From Piromyces finnis (lineage: Eukaryota > Neocallimastigomycota > Neocallimastigomycetes > Neocallimastigales > Neocallimastigaceae), in NCBI GenBank assembly GCA_002104945.1, contig MCFH01000016.1, positions 372,001 to 436,000 of the forward strand: 64,000 bases of DNA. The letters run 5' to 3'. Of this stretch, positions 26,680 to 43,164 are shown one piece after another; positions within the stretch are counted from its first letter, which is position 1; each line of letters starts with the position of its first letter. The notes beneath the pieces were generated by a model that saw nothing but the letters and a program-made list of their open reading frames with translations, had not been told where the DNA came from and searched no databases. Position numbers and translations under genes: made by a program.

Positions 26680-28203
26680 TTATCTTATATATTGATCAAA
26701 GCTATAAATATCAACAGGACTTAGAAGAGTATTATTTGTTAATATATTAGATGACATATTTATTAAATTATCAGCGTATGATGAGGTATGGGTTATACTA
26801 TCACGATTTCTTTCATTATTATTTGATATATTAGGTTGAGATGTTCTAAATATATTAATCAATTGATTTTTATAATAGGTTTCGCATTTTTTGCATAAAA
26901 CAATACAGTAGTGTAAATCTTTATTACCAATATAAAAGGAAATATTATCAATACACATATTGCAATAAAGATTATTACAATATGAGCAGAGAGCAAAGTT
27001 ATTTTCTCTTACACGTTTTTCAACTTCTACTTTATCAAAAGATATTAAAGAATTATTATGAGTTTCATTAATACATGTTTTACAATAACTTTTAGTACAA
27101 TTTTTTCCAGAGCAAACTACTAAATTTTCATTATCATCTTTACATTTATTACATACATAATAATCACATTTGTCACAAGCCTTGTATAAATATCCTAAAT
27201 TTTGACATATAGTACTTTGTCCACATGACATACTATTACAATAACGACATTGAAGAACCTTTTTAGGTTGATTACATGTATAACAATAATCACAATTACA
27301 TGTAGTACAATTTAAACCATGTGCTCGGCAATCACGACATGTTGGATCACCTCCACATGATTCACAAGTCCAAAGTGGAAGGCATTGATCACAATATTCT
27401 TTTTTACATATTTTACAATGAGATAATTTCTCTATATCTGTGACATCAAATTTTAATTTTTTATCTGAACATATTTTTGATATTTTATTACATTCATGAC
27501 ATATCTTCATGTCTAACTGTATATCCTTCCATTGTTTATTAATTTTTTCAATTCGTTCCACAGAAATATTTTTACATCCATAAAAAAATAAATATTTTAA
27601 ATGTGAGAAATAATCTAAAATGCAGTATGTGTATTCTGACGATTTTTCTAATGTGTAGTCTTCTTGATTTTCTTTATTCTTACTACTTTCATTTATTGCT
27701 CTTTTCACGTTGTCATTCGTAGTTTCTTTTTCTTCTGTTGCTTTATCATTTTTTTCTATATTATATGTTATTTTTTTGACATCATCATACTTATATGTTT
27801 CGCAAAGAATCGAAATATCAAAATTTGTACCTCTAAGATCTAAAGTTATTAAATTATTTAAACTATTACTATTAATAATCATTGAAAAACATTGTTTATT
27901 AAAGCAACTCCATATCTTTAAATACTGAATTTGATTTTTTCCTCTTTTCAATACAATTTTATAGATTGTTTCCCAATCCATTTTCTCTTCATTTTTTAAT
28001 CTGGAAATCACTGAAATACTATCTTTAGTATATCTATCTGTAAGTTTTTTTACCTTTTCTTGAAAATTGACTTTTTTCCATTTTTGAGAAAGTAATGGAT
28101 CAAATGTCAATGTATACCATAATTTACATACTAATGAACATTTTAATAATTCTTTATCATTTAATTGTTGAAAAACAAAAGGTAAAATAACTTGTGGAAT
28201 CAT
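26680..28203 (-). CDS. F-box protein with a Cys-rich zinc-binding C-terminal region
   Basis: A single uninterrupted 507-codon frame. Residues 1-45 are an F-box: start MIPQVILPFVFQQLNDKELL, then CSLVCKLWYTLTFDPLLSQKW. Such domains bind Skp1 and make the protein a substrate receptor of an SCF ubiquitin ligase. Two short leucine-rich-repeat-like stretches follow (NNLITLDLRGTNFDI and HLKYLFFYGCKNISVERIEK). From about residue 230 to 455 there are roughly fifteen C-x-x-C pairs (CHEC, CKIC, CDQC, CESC, CRDC, CTTC, CDYC, CYTC, CRYC, CDKC, CNKC, CKTC, CSYC, CNMC, CKKC), suggesting several zinc sites of RING/IBR- or B-box-like spacing. No named family fits cleanly. The tail is Asn/Ser-rich. The ATG chosen is the first residue of the F-box and no in-frame upstream ATG adds homology. 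Substrate unknown. Confidence 0.85.
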   Translation of the reverse strand: MIPQVILPFVFQQLNDKELLKCSLVCKLWYTLTFDPLLSQKWKKVNFQEKVKKLTDRYTKDSISVISRLKNEEKMDWETIYKIVLKRGKNQIQYLKIWSCFNKQCFSMIINSNSLNNLITLDLRGTNFDISILCETYKYDDVKKITYNIEKNDKATEEKETTNDNVKRAINESSKNKENQEDYTLEKSSEYTYCILDYFSHLKYLFFYGCKNISVERIEKINKQWKDIQLDMKICHECNKISKICSDKKLKFDVTDIEKLSHCKICKKEYCDQCLPLWTCESCGGDPTCRDCRAHGLNCTTCNCDYCYTCNQPKKVLQCRYCNSMSCGQSTICQNLGYLYKACDKCDYYVCNKCKDDNENLVVCSGKNCTKSYCKTCINETHNNSLISFDKVEVEKRVRENNFALCSYCNNLYCNMCIDNISFYIGNKDLHYCIVLCKKCETYYKNQLINIFRTSQPNISNNNERNRDSITHTSSYADNLINMSSNILTNNTLLSPVDIYSFDQYIR

Positions 28204-28496
28204 TCGTTTCTTTTTTTTTATTTAATCTTTTTATATATTTATATATAAAACTTTAAAAAAAATAGTTATTTTATATTTCTTATTTTTTATTTTTATTAAT
28301 TATATAAATCATTATATGTTATTTAAAAGTTCATTTATATTTTAATGATAAAAGCTACACAATATTCTAAAATGCTATAATGAAAGTTTTTATATTAAGT
28401 TATTAATAAAAAGGAAAAATTAATAACCTAATGAAAAATAAGTATGTTTCTCTACTATTTTATGTGTGTTAGAATTTATTGTAAAAAATAATTTAT

Positions 28497-28536
<40 letters not shown>

Positions 28537-29207
28537 TTATAAATATATAAAAAAAAAAAAAAAGGAAAGAAAATAAGATTCTTTAACAAAATAATATAAA
28601 GGATAATTAAATCTTATAAAAATAACAAAATAAAAAAATAATATTATAATAGTATTGATATGTAATATATGTAATATATGTAATATATAATTAATAATTA
28701 ATATTAAGCTTCCTCAAAATTATTTTGCTATTTATAAGCATACATTATTGTTAAAATAAGCTTTTTAACTTTTTTTTTTTGAAAGAAAAAAAGAATTATT
28801 AATAAATTAAAACTTTTTTATTATTGGCTATTTGAATATGAAATAATTTAAAATATATTGAAGTTTTATTTTAAAACAAAAATCATCAACAAACCACAAT
28901 ACTTATTTAATTTATTAAAAATAATATAGCCAATTAGTCGTAAAAAAAATTAGTAATACTTTCTAAATTTATATTATTTTTATTATAAATTTTATTAATT
29001 ACAAAAAGAGGTAAACTATTTTTAGAAGAGATTATTATGAAGTTTTATAATATTAGTGTACTTAAGAAAAAGTGAATAAAATTATTATTTAATAATATTA
29101 AAATTAAATATAGTATAAAATGTATATACATAAAAAAGATATTATTTATGTACATATGACATAAAGATTATTTAAAATTTATTTTAAAAAAAAAGTTAAT
29201 AACCTTT
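28204..29207. other. Intergenic, F-box gene 5' side to RING gene 3' side
   Basis: 1.0 kb between two minus-strand genes. It holds a roughly 34-nt poly(A) run at about 28501-28534 and a triple ATATGTAAT iteration near 28660-28690. No coding signal seen. It should contain the F-box gene promoter and the RING gene 3' end. Confidence 0.6.
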
Positions 29208-31875
29208 TTATTTGTTTAAAAATGGATTGTTATTATTATAACCACTAATATTTTCTTTGTTTATATTTATATTATAATTATTCGAATTGGTTCTATATTG
29301 AATTTCTGGTGATGAGTCATTCACATTACTGTCAATGACAATTATATTATCACTATGATTATTGAAATTGTTTATTATCTCATTTGACACATTTTTATAT
29401 TCCTTTTTTATAATGTTGTTATTAATATTATTGATATTAATACCATTGTTATTATTATTATTAGTAGTAGTAGTACTACTACTACTATTATTACTTTCAT
29501 ATGATATAATATTATTGATATTATTGATACTAATAATACTATTACGATTATTTTCATTATTTTGTTGATTTTGAGATAATTCATTGTTAGAAATTTTATT
29601 TTTTAAAAAACCTCGATGATTTTTAACGAAGTTTAATTTATTCCTTTGAGTTTTTTCACTTTTTTTTTGCAATTCTTTCTTAATAAAATAATCATGAACA
29701 TCCATTTTGCATATTGGACATTGAACTGATGATGTTAACATCCATAAATCAATGCACTTGTAGATAATTTTTAATTTATATATAATATATATAAATATTA
29801 TAAAAAATTATAATTATATTAATTAAAATACAATATACATTATATAATTATATAAAGGTCTAAATATTATAATAATTAAAATACTTCTTTATGAAATTCA
29901 TGGCCACAAGGTAACTTTCTTAGTTCATCATTTAATTCATATTGATCTATACAAATGGCACAAATTTCAGCTGATGATGAGGTTTCTGGGTTAAATGAAA
30001 AATGACTATTAACATCCGAATGAGATGAAGAAAAAGAGGATTTTATAAATGTTAAACCCTTTTTATCTTCACCATATATAAATTGGCTATGATTTTCATT
30101 GTGTTCACTAATATCATCATTTTCATTATTAATATGATCCATAACATTGTTATATTTGCATTCATCATTATTTGAAACATTATTTTTATTAATAAAATTG
30201 TCAACATTTTCATTTTTTATAAGAGAATTATTTTTCGATAAATCTTCATTATAACTATATATTGGGTTATTGTCCTTTCCTAAAGTTTTTTTTTTTTTTT
30301 AACATATATAAATAAATAATAATGTATAAAAATTAAATATATACAAAACAAAATTAATAATTTACCATTAAACTTTTTATTTTGATATTTTTTATTTTTG
30401 AAACGAAAAACGGGGCATTTGTCTAAGTCTTCTTTACTCAGTCTTTGTTGAGTATTATTATGACCAAAATTAATAAATCCCAAAGGTAATGGATTCAATG
30501 TAGCATTAAATGTGTTTTCTCTTTCAATAGTTTCGACTGCATTATTTCTTCTGTTATATAATATATAATTCAAAGAATAGGATATAATAATTAAAACAGA
30601 CATAAATCCAATGACTCCAAGAACGATCCATAAAACCAATAAACCTGGGCTTTCTTCAACTTCTTCTTCTCCTTCTTCCTCATAATTACTAAATGTATTT
30701 GCCCTAGAAAAAATTTCATGAATTTCATCTTTATTCCCTTTTCTTTTTTGTTGTTGCTTTATTAAATTAGTGTATATCTTCTTTTGAGTTTTCTTACTAT
30801 ATGAAATAGTAATAAATATTTCATGTATATTATTTTTAAATACTTCATTTATTATTTTTATTTTTTCATTATTTCTATAATAATTTATATAATATATTCA
30901 TATATAAAAAATATATATATTTTATTTTATATTAATATTAAAATATTAGTATTAGTATTAAATTAAAAAAAAAAAAGTGAACTGAATTTATTTTGATGTT
31001 TTTACTTGAACTCTCTTATATCAGACATTGTATAAAAACAAGGTGTTGAGAGCCTGGCATATGATTTTAAATAAATATTTTTTGAAAATTCTTTTATCCT
31101 TATATCATTTGAAATATAATTTCTGTAGCTATTATCCTTTAAATTTTGTAACTTAAAGATAATTTTATTAAGCATAATAGTTGGTGTATAAAGAAGAATT
31201 GCTTTAAAACCTTTTGAATCTAAATTCTTTAAGGTATCATCTTTTAATAAATTTAACGGAATAATAGCAATAAAATTGCTAAAGTCCTTAACCTGTAATT
31301 TCTCATTTTTATTTTCTATTTCTTTTAATTGCTTATCATTAATATTTAAAAAGTTGCCCTATAAATGAAAAATGTATTAATATAATTAAATTATGAATAA
31401 TTTATTAATATGAAAAAAAAAAAAATACTTTTATAGATTTAGGAATATTTAGTAATTCTAAAGGAGAAAGTTGGTGATTAACAATAAAATTATAGTTTAA
31501 TATTTGTTTATCCCATAACCAATTTGAACAGTTTAATTCTTTTCCCACATTTTGTAAATCAAGTTTTATTGTTGTTTTTGCTTTTTCTTGGTTATTTTTT
31601 TTAATTGAATTTGTATCATTATAACAAATAATATTTGATAAAATAATGTCAATATTATTTAAGGATGAAATAGGAGAAAATTGAGAGAGTTTTTCTCTTT
31701 TTTTATCTAAGTGATTAAAAAAAAGAAAGGTATTTTCTTTATTTTTAAAACCAATTCCTATTTCAAAATTTTCTTTTAATAACTTTTGTTTTTTTGGACT
31801 ACAATATATTGTATTTCTAAATAAAAAAATCCATAAAAATATAAACAATGATAAATTCGAAATCTTTAAATTCAT
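29208..31875 (-). CDS. PA-TM-RING type transmembrane E3 ubiquitin ligase
   Basis: Five exons on the minus strand (31875-31429, 31358-31006, 30874-30366, 30279-29885, 29756-29208) give about 750 residues in one frame. The N-terminus is a signal peptide (hydrophobic LSLFIFLWIFLF, then NTIYCS). Residues about 100-265 are the lumenal part and resemble a protease-associated domain (LNCSNWLWD, FSNFIAIIPLNLL, SKGFKAILLYTPT). A TM helix spans about 345-372 (LLVLWIVLGVIGFMSVLIII). The RING-H2 is complete: C543, C546, C561, H563, H566, C569, C581, C584, reading CAIC...CGHEFHKEC...CPIC. The fourth intron falls inside the finger, just before C569. The Asn/Ser-rich tail of about 160 residues is unlike animal members (RNF13/RNF167/Goliath). 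Likely located in endomembranes with the RING facing the cytosol; substrate unknown. Confidence 0.87.
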
Positions 31876-32510
31876 ATTTAAATATATATGGTATAAATAA
31901 TTTTTAAAGACATATTTTTAAGGAAAAAAAAATCTGGATAAAAAAGGCACTTAAATCATAATTGATTTTAATTATTTCATTCTAAATAAAAATGTATGAA
32001 AAGATTATTAATTTATATTAAGTATATGAAGTATTTGAATATATATATTATCACTAAATAGACTTTTTTTATTGTTCCTTAAAATTTAGATTAAGTTTAT
32101 AATAATGAAATATTAAACTTTATCAATGTGAATTACAAATTATTTTACTTTGATATTTTCTAATTTATTTATGAAATAACACATTTTAAAATTTGAAATA
32201 AAAAGTGTGATATATTTTTTAAAATAAATGTTATTATTATATGTATTATAAATTGATAGATAATATATACAACAAGAGTACATATGTAAAAGAACAAAAG
32301 ATATTTTCTAATTTAATTCTATTGATAGATAATATATACATCAAAAGTACATATGTAAAAGAGCAAAAAATATTTTCTAATTTAATTCTATTCTTCATTT
32401 GATGTACAACTCCATATTTAAATTAATCTTCTTTTAGATTTTAATTTAATTAAATAATATATTATGTGATTATACGAAACTTAAAAAAAACAAGATTTTT
32501 TTGTGTAACC

Positions 32511-32542
<32 letters not shown>

Positions 32543-32737
32543 TTTTTTTTTTTTGTAATGTTTTAAATTTATAAAGTGGTCATTTAAATATTATAAAGGT
32601 TGTTTAGAAATAGTAACAGTTGTAGTAAAATCAATAATATTTTAAAAAAATCAAAATTTACAAATATATTATATATTTTATATTACAATTTTATAATTAA
32701 ACAAAATAAAGACCCTGTTCTCTATTGATAAAAAAAA
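31876..32737. promoter_or_regulatory. Divergent intergenic region between RING and HELLS-like genes
   Basis: The two genes are transcribed away from each other from this 862-bp spacer, so it must hold both promoters. It contains a 69-bp near-exact tandem duplication (32252-32389) and long poly(T) runs at about 32510-32554. No specific factor site can be named. Confidence 0.55.
32252..32389. repeat. 69-bp tandem duplication in a divergent promoter region
   Basis: The unit 32252-32320 is repeated at 32321-32389 with only a few mismatches. Both begin ATTGATAGATAATATATACA and both end TATTTTCTAATTTAATTCT. It lies about 350-490 bp upstream of the HELLS-like start and 380-510 bp upstream of the RING gene start. 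Confidence 0.92.
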
Positions 32738-36854
<4,117 letters not shown>

Positions 36855-37111
36855 ACTACACACACAAATGTTATTCATAGAGTTGAGAAAATAAATTATA
36901 AGTAAAATAATAACAACAACAATAATAATAAGTATTAATATTTATACTGCTTTTTTTTTTTTTTTTCTTTTGAAACTGTGGTATATTAATTTTATTATTG
37001 TGGTTACTTCAAAGAATAAGAATTTATAAAATTATAAAGTGTTGTATCTGTATATATAATTAATGTTATTTATAAAAATGTTTTAAATTAGATATTTTTA
37101 AAACACTCTTG

Positions 37112-37148
<37 letters not shown>

Positions 37149-37254
37149 TAGTTATTACTAGGATTCTTTATAAATTTCTAGTTAAGAAATACAATTATAA
37201 ATAATAAACAAGAATAAATAAATAAATAAATAAATAAATAAATAGATAAATTGA
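36855..37254. other. Tail-to-tail intergenic spacer
   Basis: 400 bp between the stops of the HELLS-like gene and the AT-hook/Tudor-like gene. It contains AAT/AAC iterations, poly(T) at about 36952-36966, a roughly 28-nt poly(A) at 37118-37145 and an (AAAT)n run at about 37214-37243. It serves two 3' ends; nothing else seen. Confidence 0.6.
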
Positions 37255-39662
37255 TTATGCCTTTTGATGTTTTTTTATAAAATCACGACCACTGGCAAAT
37301 GTTTCACGATAGTGTAAAATTTCTGTTACCCAATCATAACTTTGTTCATAGTCTCTACAAAGTTTTTCTGATTCTTTATAATCCTTATTTTCTAATTGCA
37401 TATACATCCAAATTGAAAATTCTGGTAAAAGAATGTATCGACAAAGTTTATCAATAAAACTTAATTCATTCACACATAAAGAAGACATGATTGTATCGCT
37501 TTCATTCGTTCTTTGACTATCAGGTAAATTTTCTGAATTTAGTTTTTTTTTCATTCTTCTTGTAACATGTCCCGAAGATGATGGTATATTATTATTTTCA
37601 TTATTAACTTGATTGTTATTATTTTCTTTTAATTTCATTAACTTGTCTTCACTAATATCTATTATGATTGGTAAATCATCTAATATTAATGTTTTATGAA
37701 CCAATGCTAATTTAAATTGATCAATAGTATATTCAATTTCTGTATTGCTTAAAAATCCCAAAAACGAACTTTTTATTAATTCTTTATATGTTTTAATTGA
37801 ATTTAATTCTAAATTAATAAAATCTTTATAACGCCATGAATATTTTTTTAGAAACTCTTGTGCTTTTGGTATAAATTCTTTAATATAATTATTTAATTCA
37901 TCTTCCTATATATAAAAATAAAAATATTGAAACACAATTAAAATTTTAATATAAGATATTAAATATTAATAAAATATATTATATTAAATTTTATTAAATT
38001 TTGATTAAAATTTGTATATTTAAATTTACCTTAAAACATCGTAGATCAACATCGTCCTTTTCTGATCGTTGTTCCCCAAGCTATCAAATTATATTTTTAA
38101 TAGTTTTGAATAAATAATATTACTATTTTTTTTTAATTTATATTTATTTACTGAGTTTTTTATGTACCTCTACTGTTAAAAATTCTGGCTGGTATTTGGT
38201 AAAAAATTGTTTTCTTTTCAAAGTAAGCTTATAACCAGTCCAAAATAATAATTTATAAGTTTTATTTGATTTTATGTAGGATAGAATTTTTGCTGGATGA
38301 TACCTTCTATCATATTTATAATATGCTAATACTCCCTCACCAGGTATCTTAAGTCTACAAAATAATAAATATTATAAATTATTTCAGTTTCTTTATCATA
38401 TAAATTTGATATTCTCAATACTTTTATTTAAAAAATGAAATTACGTTCTATCCATAAATATATCATCATCATCGGAAGAACTAAATATGCTATCAATAAT
38501 TTCGAATGGATTTTTATTTCTAATGTTTTCTATATTATCTAATACAATATATATATATATGTATATTAATATCTTTTTTTTTTTTTTTTTTTTAGGTTAA
38601 TTATATTTAAGTCAAAGTATTATTATTGTTGTTGTTATGAAATAATAATAACCTCTATTATCCTTTTGTGATAATTCCTGAAATGATTTATCGAATAATT
38701 CTTCCGCCGTTGGTATTATATCATCATCGTCGTCGTCATCATGTTCCATAAAATAAGATACTTTCTTTTGAGGTGTTGAATGAAATATTTTTATTTTTTC
38801 CTTTTCACAACTTTTTGAATTTTCAATTTTCTTTTTTCTAGGCCGACCTCTTTTTCTTACAACTTTTTTTAGCTCAGAGGATTCTTGCTTATTAACATTA
38901 TCTGTTGATGTTTTAGTATCACCACGATCTCCATTAATAATTGTTTTATTATTATTGACAACAATTTCAACATACATATCATCTCCATTTTTTAGTTTTT
39001 TTATTAATCCACTATTATTGTCAATTGTTTCTCGTTTATTATTTTCATTTTGTTCGTTTTGAGAAAGGCTTATCATTGAATAAGTCGTACTTGATATTGA
39101 AATTATACTATTATTGTTATTATCTGAAGAAATACTTTGAGAATTAATAACATAATTTTCAAGTTTTTCAATTTTTTTATCAATAATTTCCGGTGAATTT
39201 AAACTTAATTCGACTTCTATATCTGAATAAAAATCATTTAAATTATTATCTTTTATCTTTTCATCTTCTTTAAAATTTTCAAATATAATAATAGAATGTT
39301 AATAAGTTTTTAATACTTTTATACTTTTATTATTATTCTTTAAAAAAAAAAAAAAAAAAACTATTTAATTACTATAATCTTGGTAATTACATATTTAAAA
39401 ATCCAAATAATTTATATATTTTAATTTTAATAATATTTTATTAAAAAACGAAACATTCCTTTAAATATATATATATATATATATATTTACCATTGCCAGC
39501 TTTTTCACTTTCACTTTTATTTTTAGTAATGCTAACAACCTTGGATATATTATTTTCCACATTATTATTATTATTTGTATTAATTTCTTCTGAAATACTA
39601 GAAACAGGGGTTATGTCTGATATATTATCTGAAAATAAATCAACATTATCAATATTATCCAT
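37255..39662 (-). CDS. AT-hook and Tudor-like domain protein, probable chromatin factor
   Basis: Six minus-strand exons (39662-39491, 39267-38653, 38538-38445, 38354-38168, 38080-38030, 37905-37255) give about 589 residues in one frame. An AT-hook lies at about residues 194-204 (VRKRGRPRKKK), which binds the minor groove of AT DNA. An acidic run (HDDDDDDDI) follows. Residues about 294-356 look like a Tudor/PWWP-class barrel: GEGVLAYYKYDRRYHPAKIL then YKLLFWTGYKLTLKRKQFF, with spacing reminiscent of 53BP1/Crb2-type Tudor domains. The C-terminal 215 residues are helical (LGFLSNTEIEYTIDQFKLAL; LLPEFSIWMYMQLENKDYKE) and unknown to me. A histone-mark reader or DNA-repair scaffold is an inference. 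It is convergent with the HELLS-like gene, but shared function is not shown. The N-terminus is acidic and Asn-rich, and the ATG is the first in the frame. Confidence 0.78.
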
Positions 39663-40053
39663 TTTTACACTTTTTCTCTATATTAACTTGTTTCTAATAT
39701 TTAATCCTTTACATTTTAAAATGAAAATACATATAATTATTATACATTTTATTTTTATTTTTATTTTTTTTAATTTGTAAAAGATGAATGATTAATTTAA
39801 ATTAAAATCATTAATATATAATTTAACAGGAAACACGTGATATGAAATAAAAGTTTTATACAAATATATTAAATTTACATTTCTGATATATTATATTTAT
39901 ATCTTTTTTATACTGTATTTATTGCTGTTTTTTTTTTTGTTGTTGTTGTTGTTGTTTTTATTTTTTTGTACTGTAGTTGATGTTTATTTGCAATTAAATA
40001 CTATCTTCAAAATAAAGAAAAATTGTATTTGAAATTCCTTCAATCACTTTTAA
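39663..40053. promoter_or_regulatory. Upstream region of the AT-hook/Tudor-like gene
   Basis: About 390 bp between the start of the AT-hook/Tudor-like gene and the poly(T) tail of the nearest LINE. It contains a (TTG)n run at 39938-39956. This presumably holds the promoter, with a retrotransposon inserted just upstream. No specific element identified. Confidence 0.5.
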
Positions 40054-40589
40054 TTTTTTTTTTTTTTAGCAGTATCAAATATTTTCAACTTTTTATTAAT
40101 AAATTAAAATTATAATACATAATTAAAATAAAAAAATAAAAATAAAAAAAAAAGTTTAAATAAACACAAATGAATAAAAATTGGGTATAATGTATTCTAG
40201 TAATTTTAATTAAAGTAAGAAAACCACTATTATACTAAAGTATAATGATTGTATTTGACTTTCCAATGAGACACCGAGTCAAAGATCAAAATTTTGTCAT
40301 GGAACAAAATTATGATCTCCATTATTGGTTGCTCTGGTCCTCCTGGCCTGTCTTACTGTTTCTTCAGCATTGACGCTCTTGGTTGTTGCTTCAAACCTTT
40401 TGAGCATTGACCATTGCTGACCAATAGCAAAGACATAATTTTGGTTAGAAGTTCCACTGTTAACCGTCAAGAATGGTATTCCTTTGTAATTGCCCGATTG
40501 AATCTGACACTTGCAAAGTTCTTTTCATTCCCTTGAATTGTAATTGATATTGTTAAACTTCTTCCAAGAAGGAATTTAAATATTTTATT

Positions 40590-41458
<869 letters not shown>

Positions 41459-41491
41459 CGATCCCTTTTAACCACATAGAAATAAATAATA

Positions 41492-41876
41492 TTTTTTTTT
41501 TTTTTTAACGGCATCAAATATTTTTAAACTTTATTATTAATTTAATTAAAATTATAATACATGTAATATAAAAAATTAAAAATAAAAATAAAAAAATATG
41601 TTTCAATAAACACAAATGAATAAAAATTGGGTATAATGTATTCTAGTAATTTTAATTAAAGTAAGAAAACCACTATTATACTAAAGTATAATGATTGTAT
41701 TTGACTTTCCAATGAGACACCGAGCCAAAGATCAGAATTTTATCATGGGACAAAATTATTATCTCCATTGGTTGCGCTGGCCCTCCTGGCCTGTCTTACT
41801 GTTTCTTCAGCATTGACGTTCTTGAATGTTGCTTCAAACCTTTTGAGCATTGACCATTGCTGACCAATAGCAAAAG
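41492..41876 (-). mobile_element. LINE copy 3, 3' UTR portion (separated by nested insertion)
   Basis: A poly(A) tail (T at 41492-41507) followed on the plus strand by a roughly 370-bp block nearly identical to the 3' UTR of LINE copy 1 (40068-40430). At CCAATAGCAAAAG it breaks off into the poly(T) of LINE copy 2. The sequence expected next (AGCAAAGACATAATTTTGG in copy 1) resumes at 47747 as AATAGCAAAAGACATG, so 41492-41876 and 47747 to about 52938 are two halves of one element. Confidence 0.85.
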
Positions 41877-41949
41877 GCATTTTTTTTTTTTTTTTAGACT
41901 AGGAAGAGAATACACATCTTTTATTTATTTACTTATTTAATTAGTGATA

Positions 41950-43128
41950 TTACATAATATTAGGTGATAATACATATTGATAATGATATAATAAATAATA
42001 AATAAAAATAATAAAATATATATAAATAAAAATATAAATATAAAAAAATATAAAATAATTATTTAAGTTGCATAAAAGTTCAATGAACTCTGCAATTTGT
42101 ACTGTGTGGGATTGGTCCCTACCTAATAAATTAAATGAAATAAAAAAAAGAAGTAACATCAGGTATGATAGTGTGGTGTCCACTAAACTCTCCCATGAGT
42201 TCATAATGTTTTCATTCGAATTTGAGGAAATACTAACATTGAACCTTGTGTACGGAACACTGAGAATGTTCCTTTGCCATATTGGTACGACGTCGGCGCT
42301 CTTGATTACGTTAGGTGTCTTACTAAACCTATCAAAAAGTAGCTTCATAGAGCTACTAATGATAGGGATTGTTTTAGTAAGAAAAGCCGCGAGACCCTCT
42401 ATATATGGAACATGAGACCCCGATGAACTGTAAAGCTGTTCATTCAAATGTCTTTGTTCCGCCTTATCGATTTGTAGCTCATCATAAGCTAAAGTTCCAC
42501 CAAGAAGGAACGTAAAAATATAGTTATAAATTGTTTTTCTTACTTCCGTTTCGGGGAGTAAGTATGTGATGAATTGATTCTTATATTTATTGTAAAAAAG
42601 GGTAAAAAGATCGTCAAGAAAGCTAAGTGAAGAAGCTCTGTATTCAGAGAATGCAGAACATTCTAATATCCAATGGTAAAAAGATTGTTCGTCATATCCG
42701 CAACATGGACAGACACGAGGGCAGTCAGGAGTAACTCTATTACTGGCAATAGCAATTCGGGTAGTATTTTCATAACCGCATCGAATACGAATAATCCAGG
42801 TAATTCCTAAATTTAAGTGAGGTTTGTTGAGACCGATATGCATTAGGCGATTTGAATTAAGGAATTTGTTGTTAGTATATCTGAGGGCTTTACTTCCATT
42901 ATTTAGGCTACTATTATTCCAATAATATTCTCTAATATCTTTAGTACTTTTAATATTTATTTTCATAAGCTTCTTATGTAGTGAACAAGATTCTTTGGCC
43001 CAAGAGTAATGAGACATGGGAAGAATAGATCGGACGAGATCTTTAATTATACAATTTGATTTTCTCCATTTAACAAAGCATTTCACTTGTTGCGCAGCAT
43101 AAATACCTGAAAGGGTAGGGATCCTCAT
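41950..43128 (-). pseudogene. LINE copy 2: C-terminal domain with zinc knuckle
   Basis: The reading frame includes VKCFVKWRKSNCIIKDLV, matching the post-RT region of copy 3, and the knuckle CPRVCPCCGYDEQSFYHWIL...C (C-x3-C-x2-C-x8-H-x4-C, zf-RVT-like). It is separated from the RT block by a frameshift near 43130-43165. The last 40 residues are low-complexity Tyr/Ile. Confidence 0.85.
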
Positions 43129-43164
43129 ATCTCTTGTAAGAGCATACAGACTAATAAATGAATT

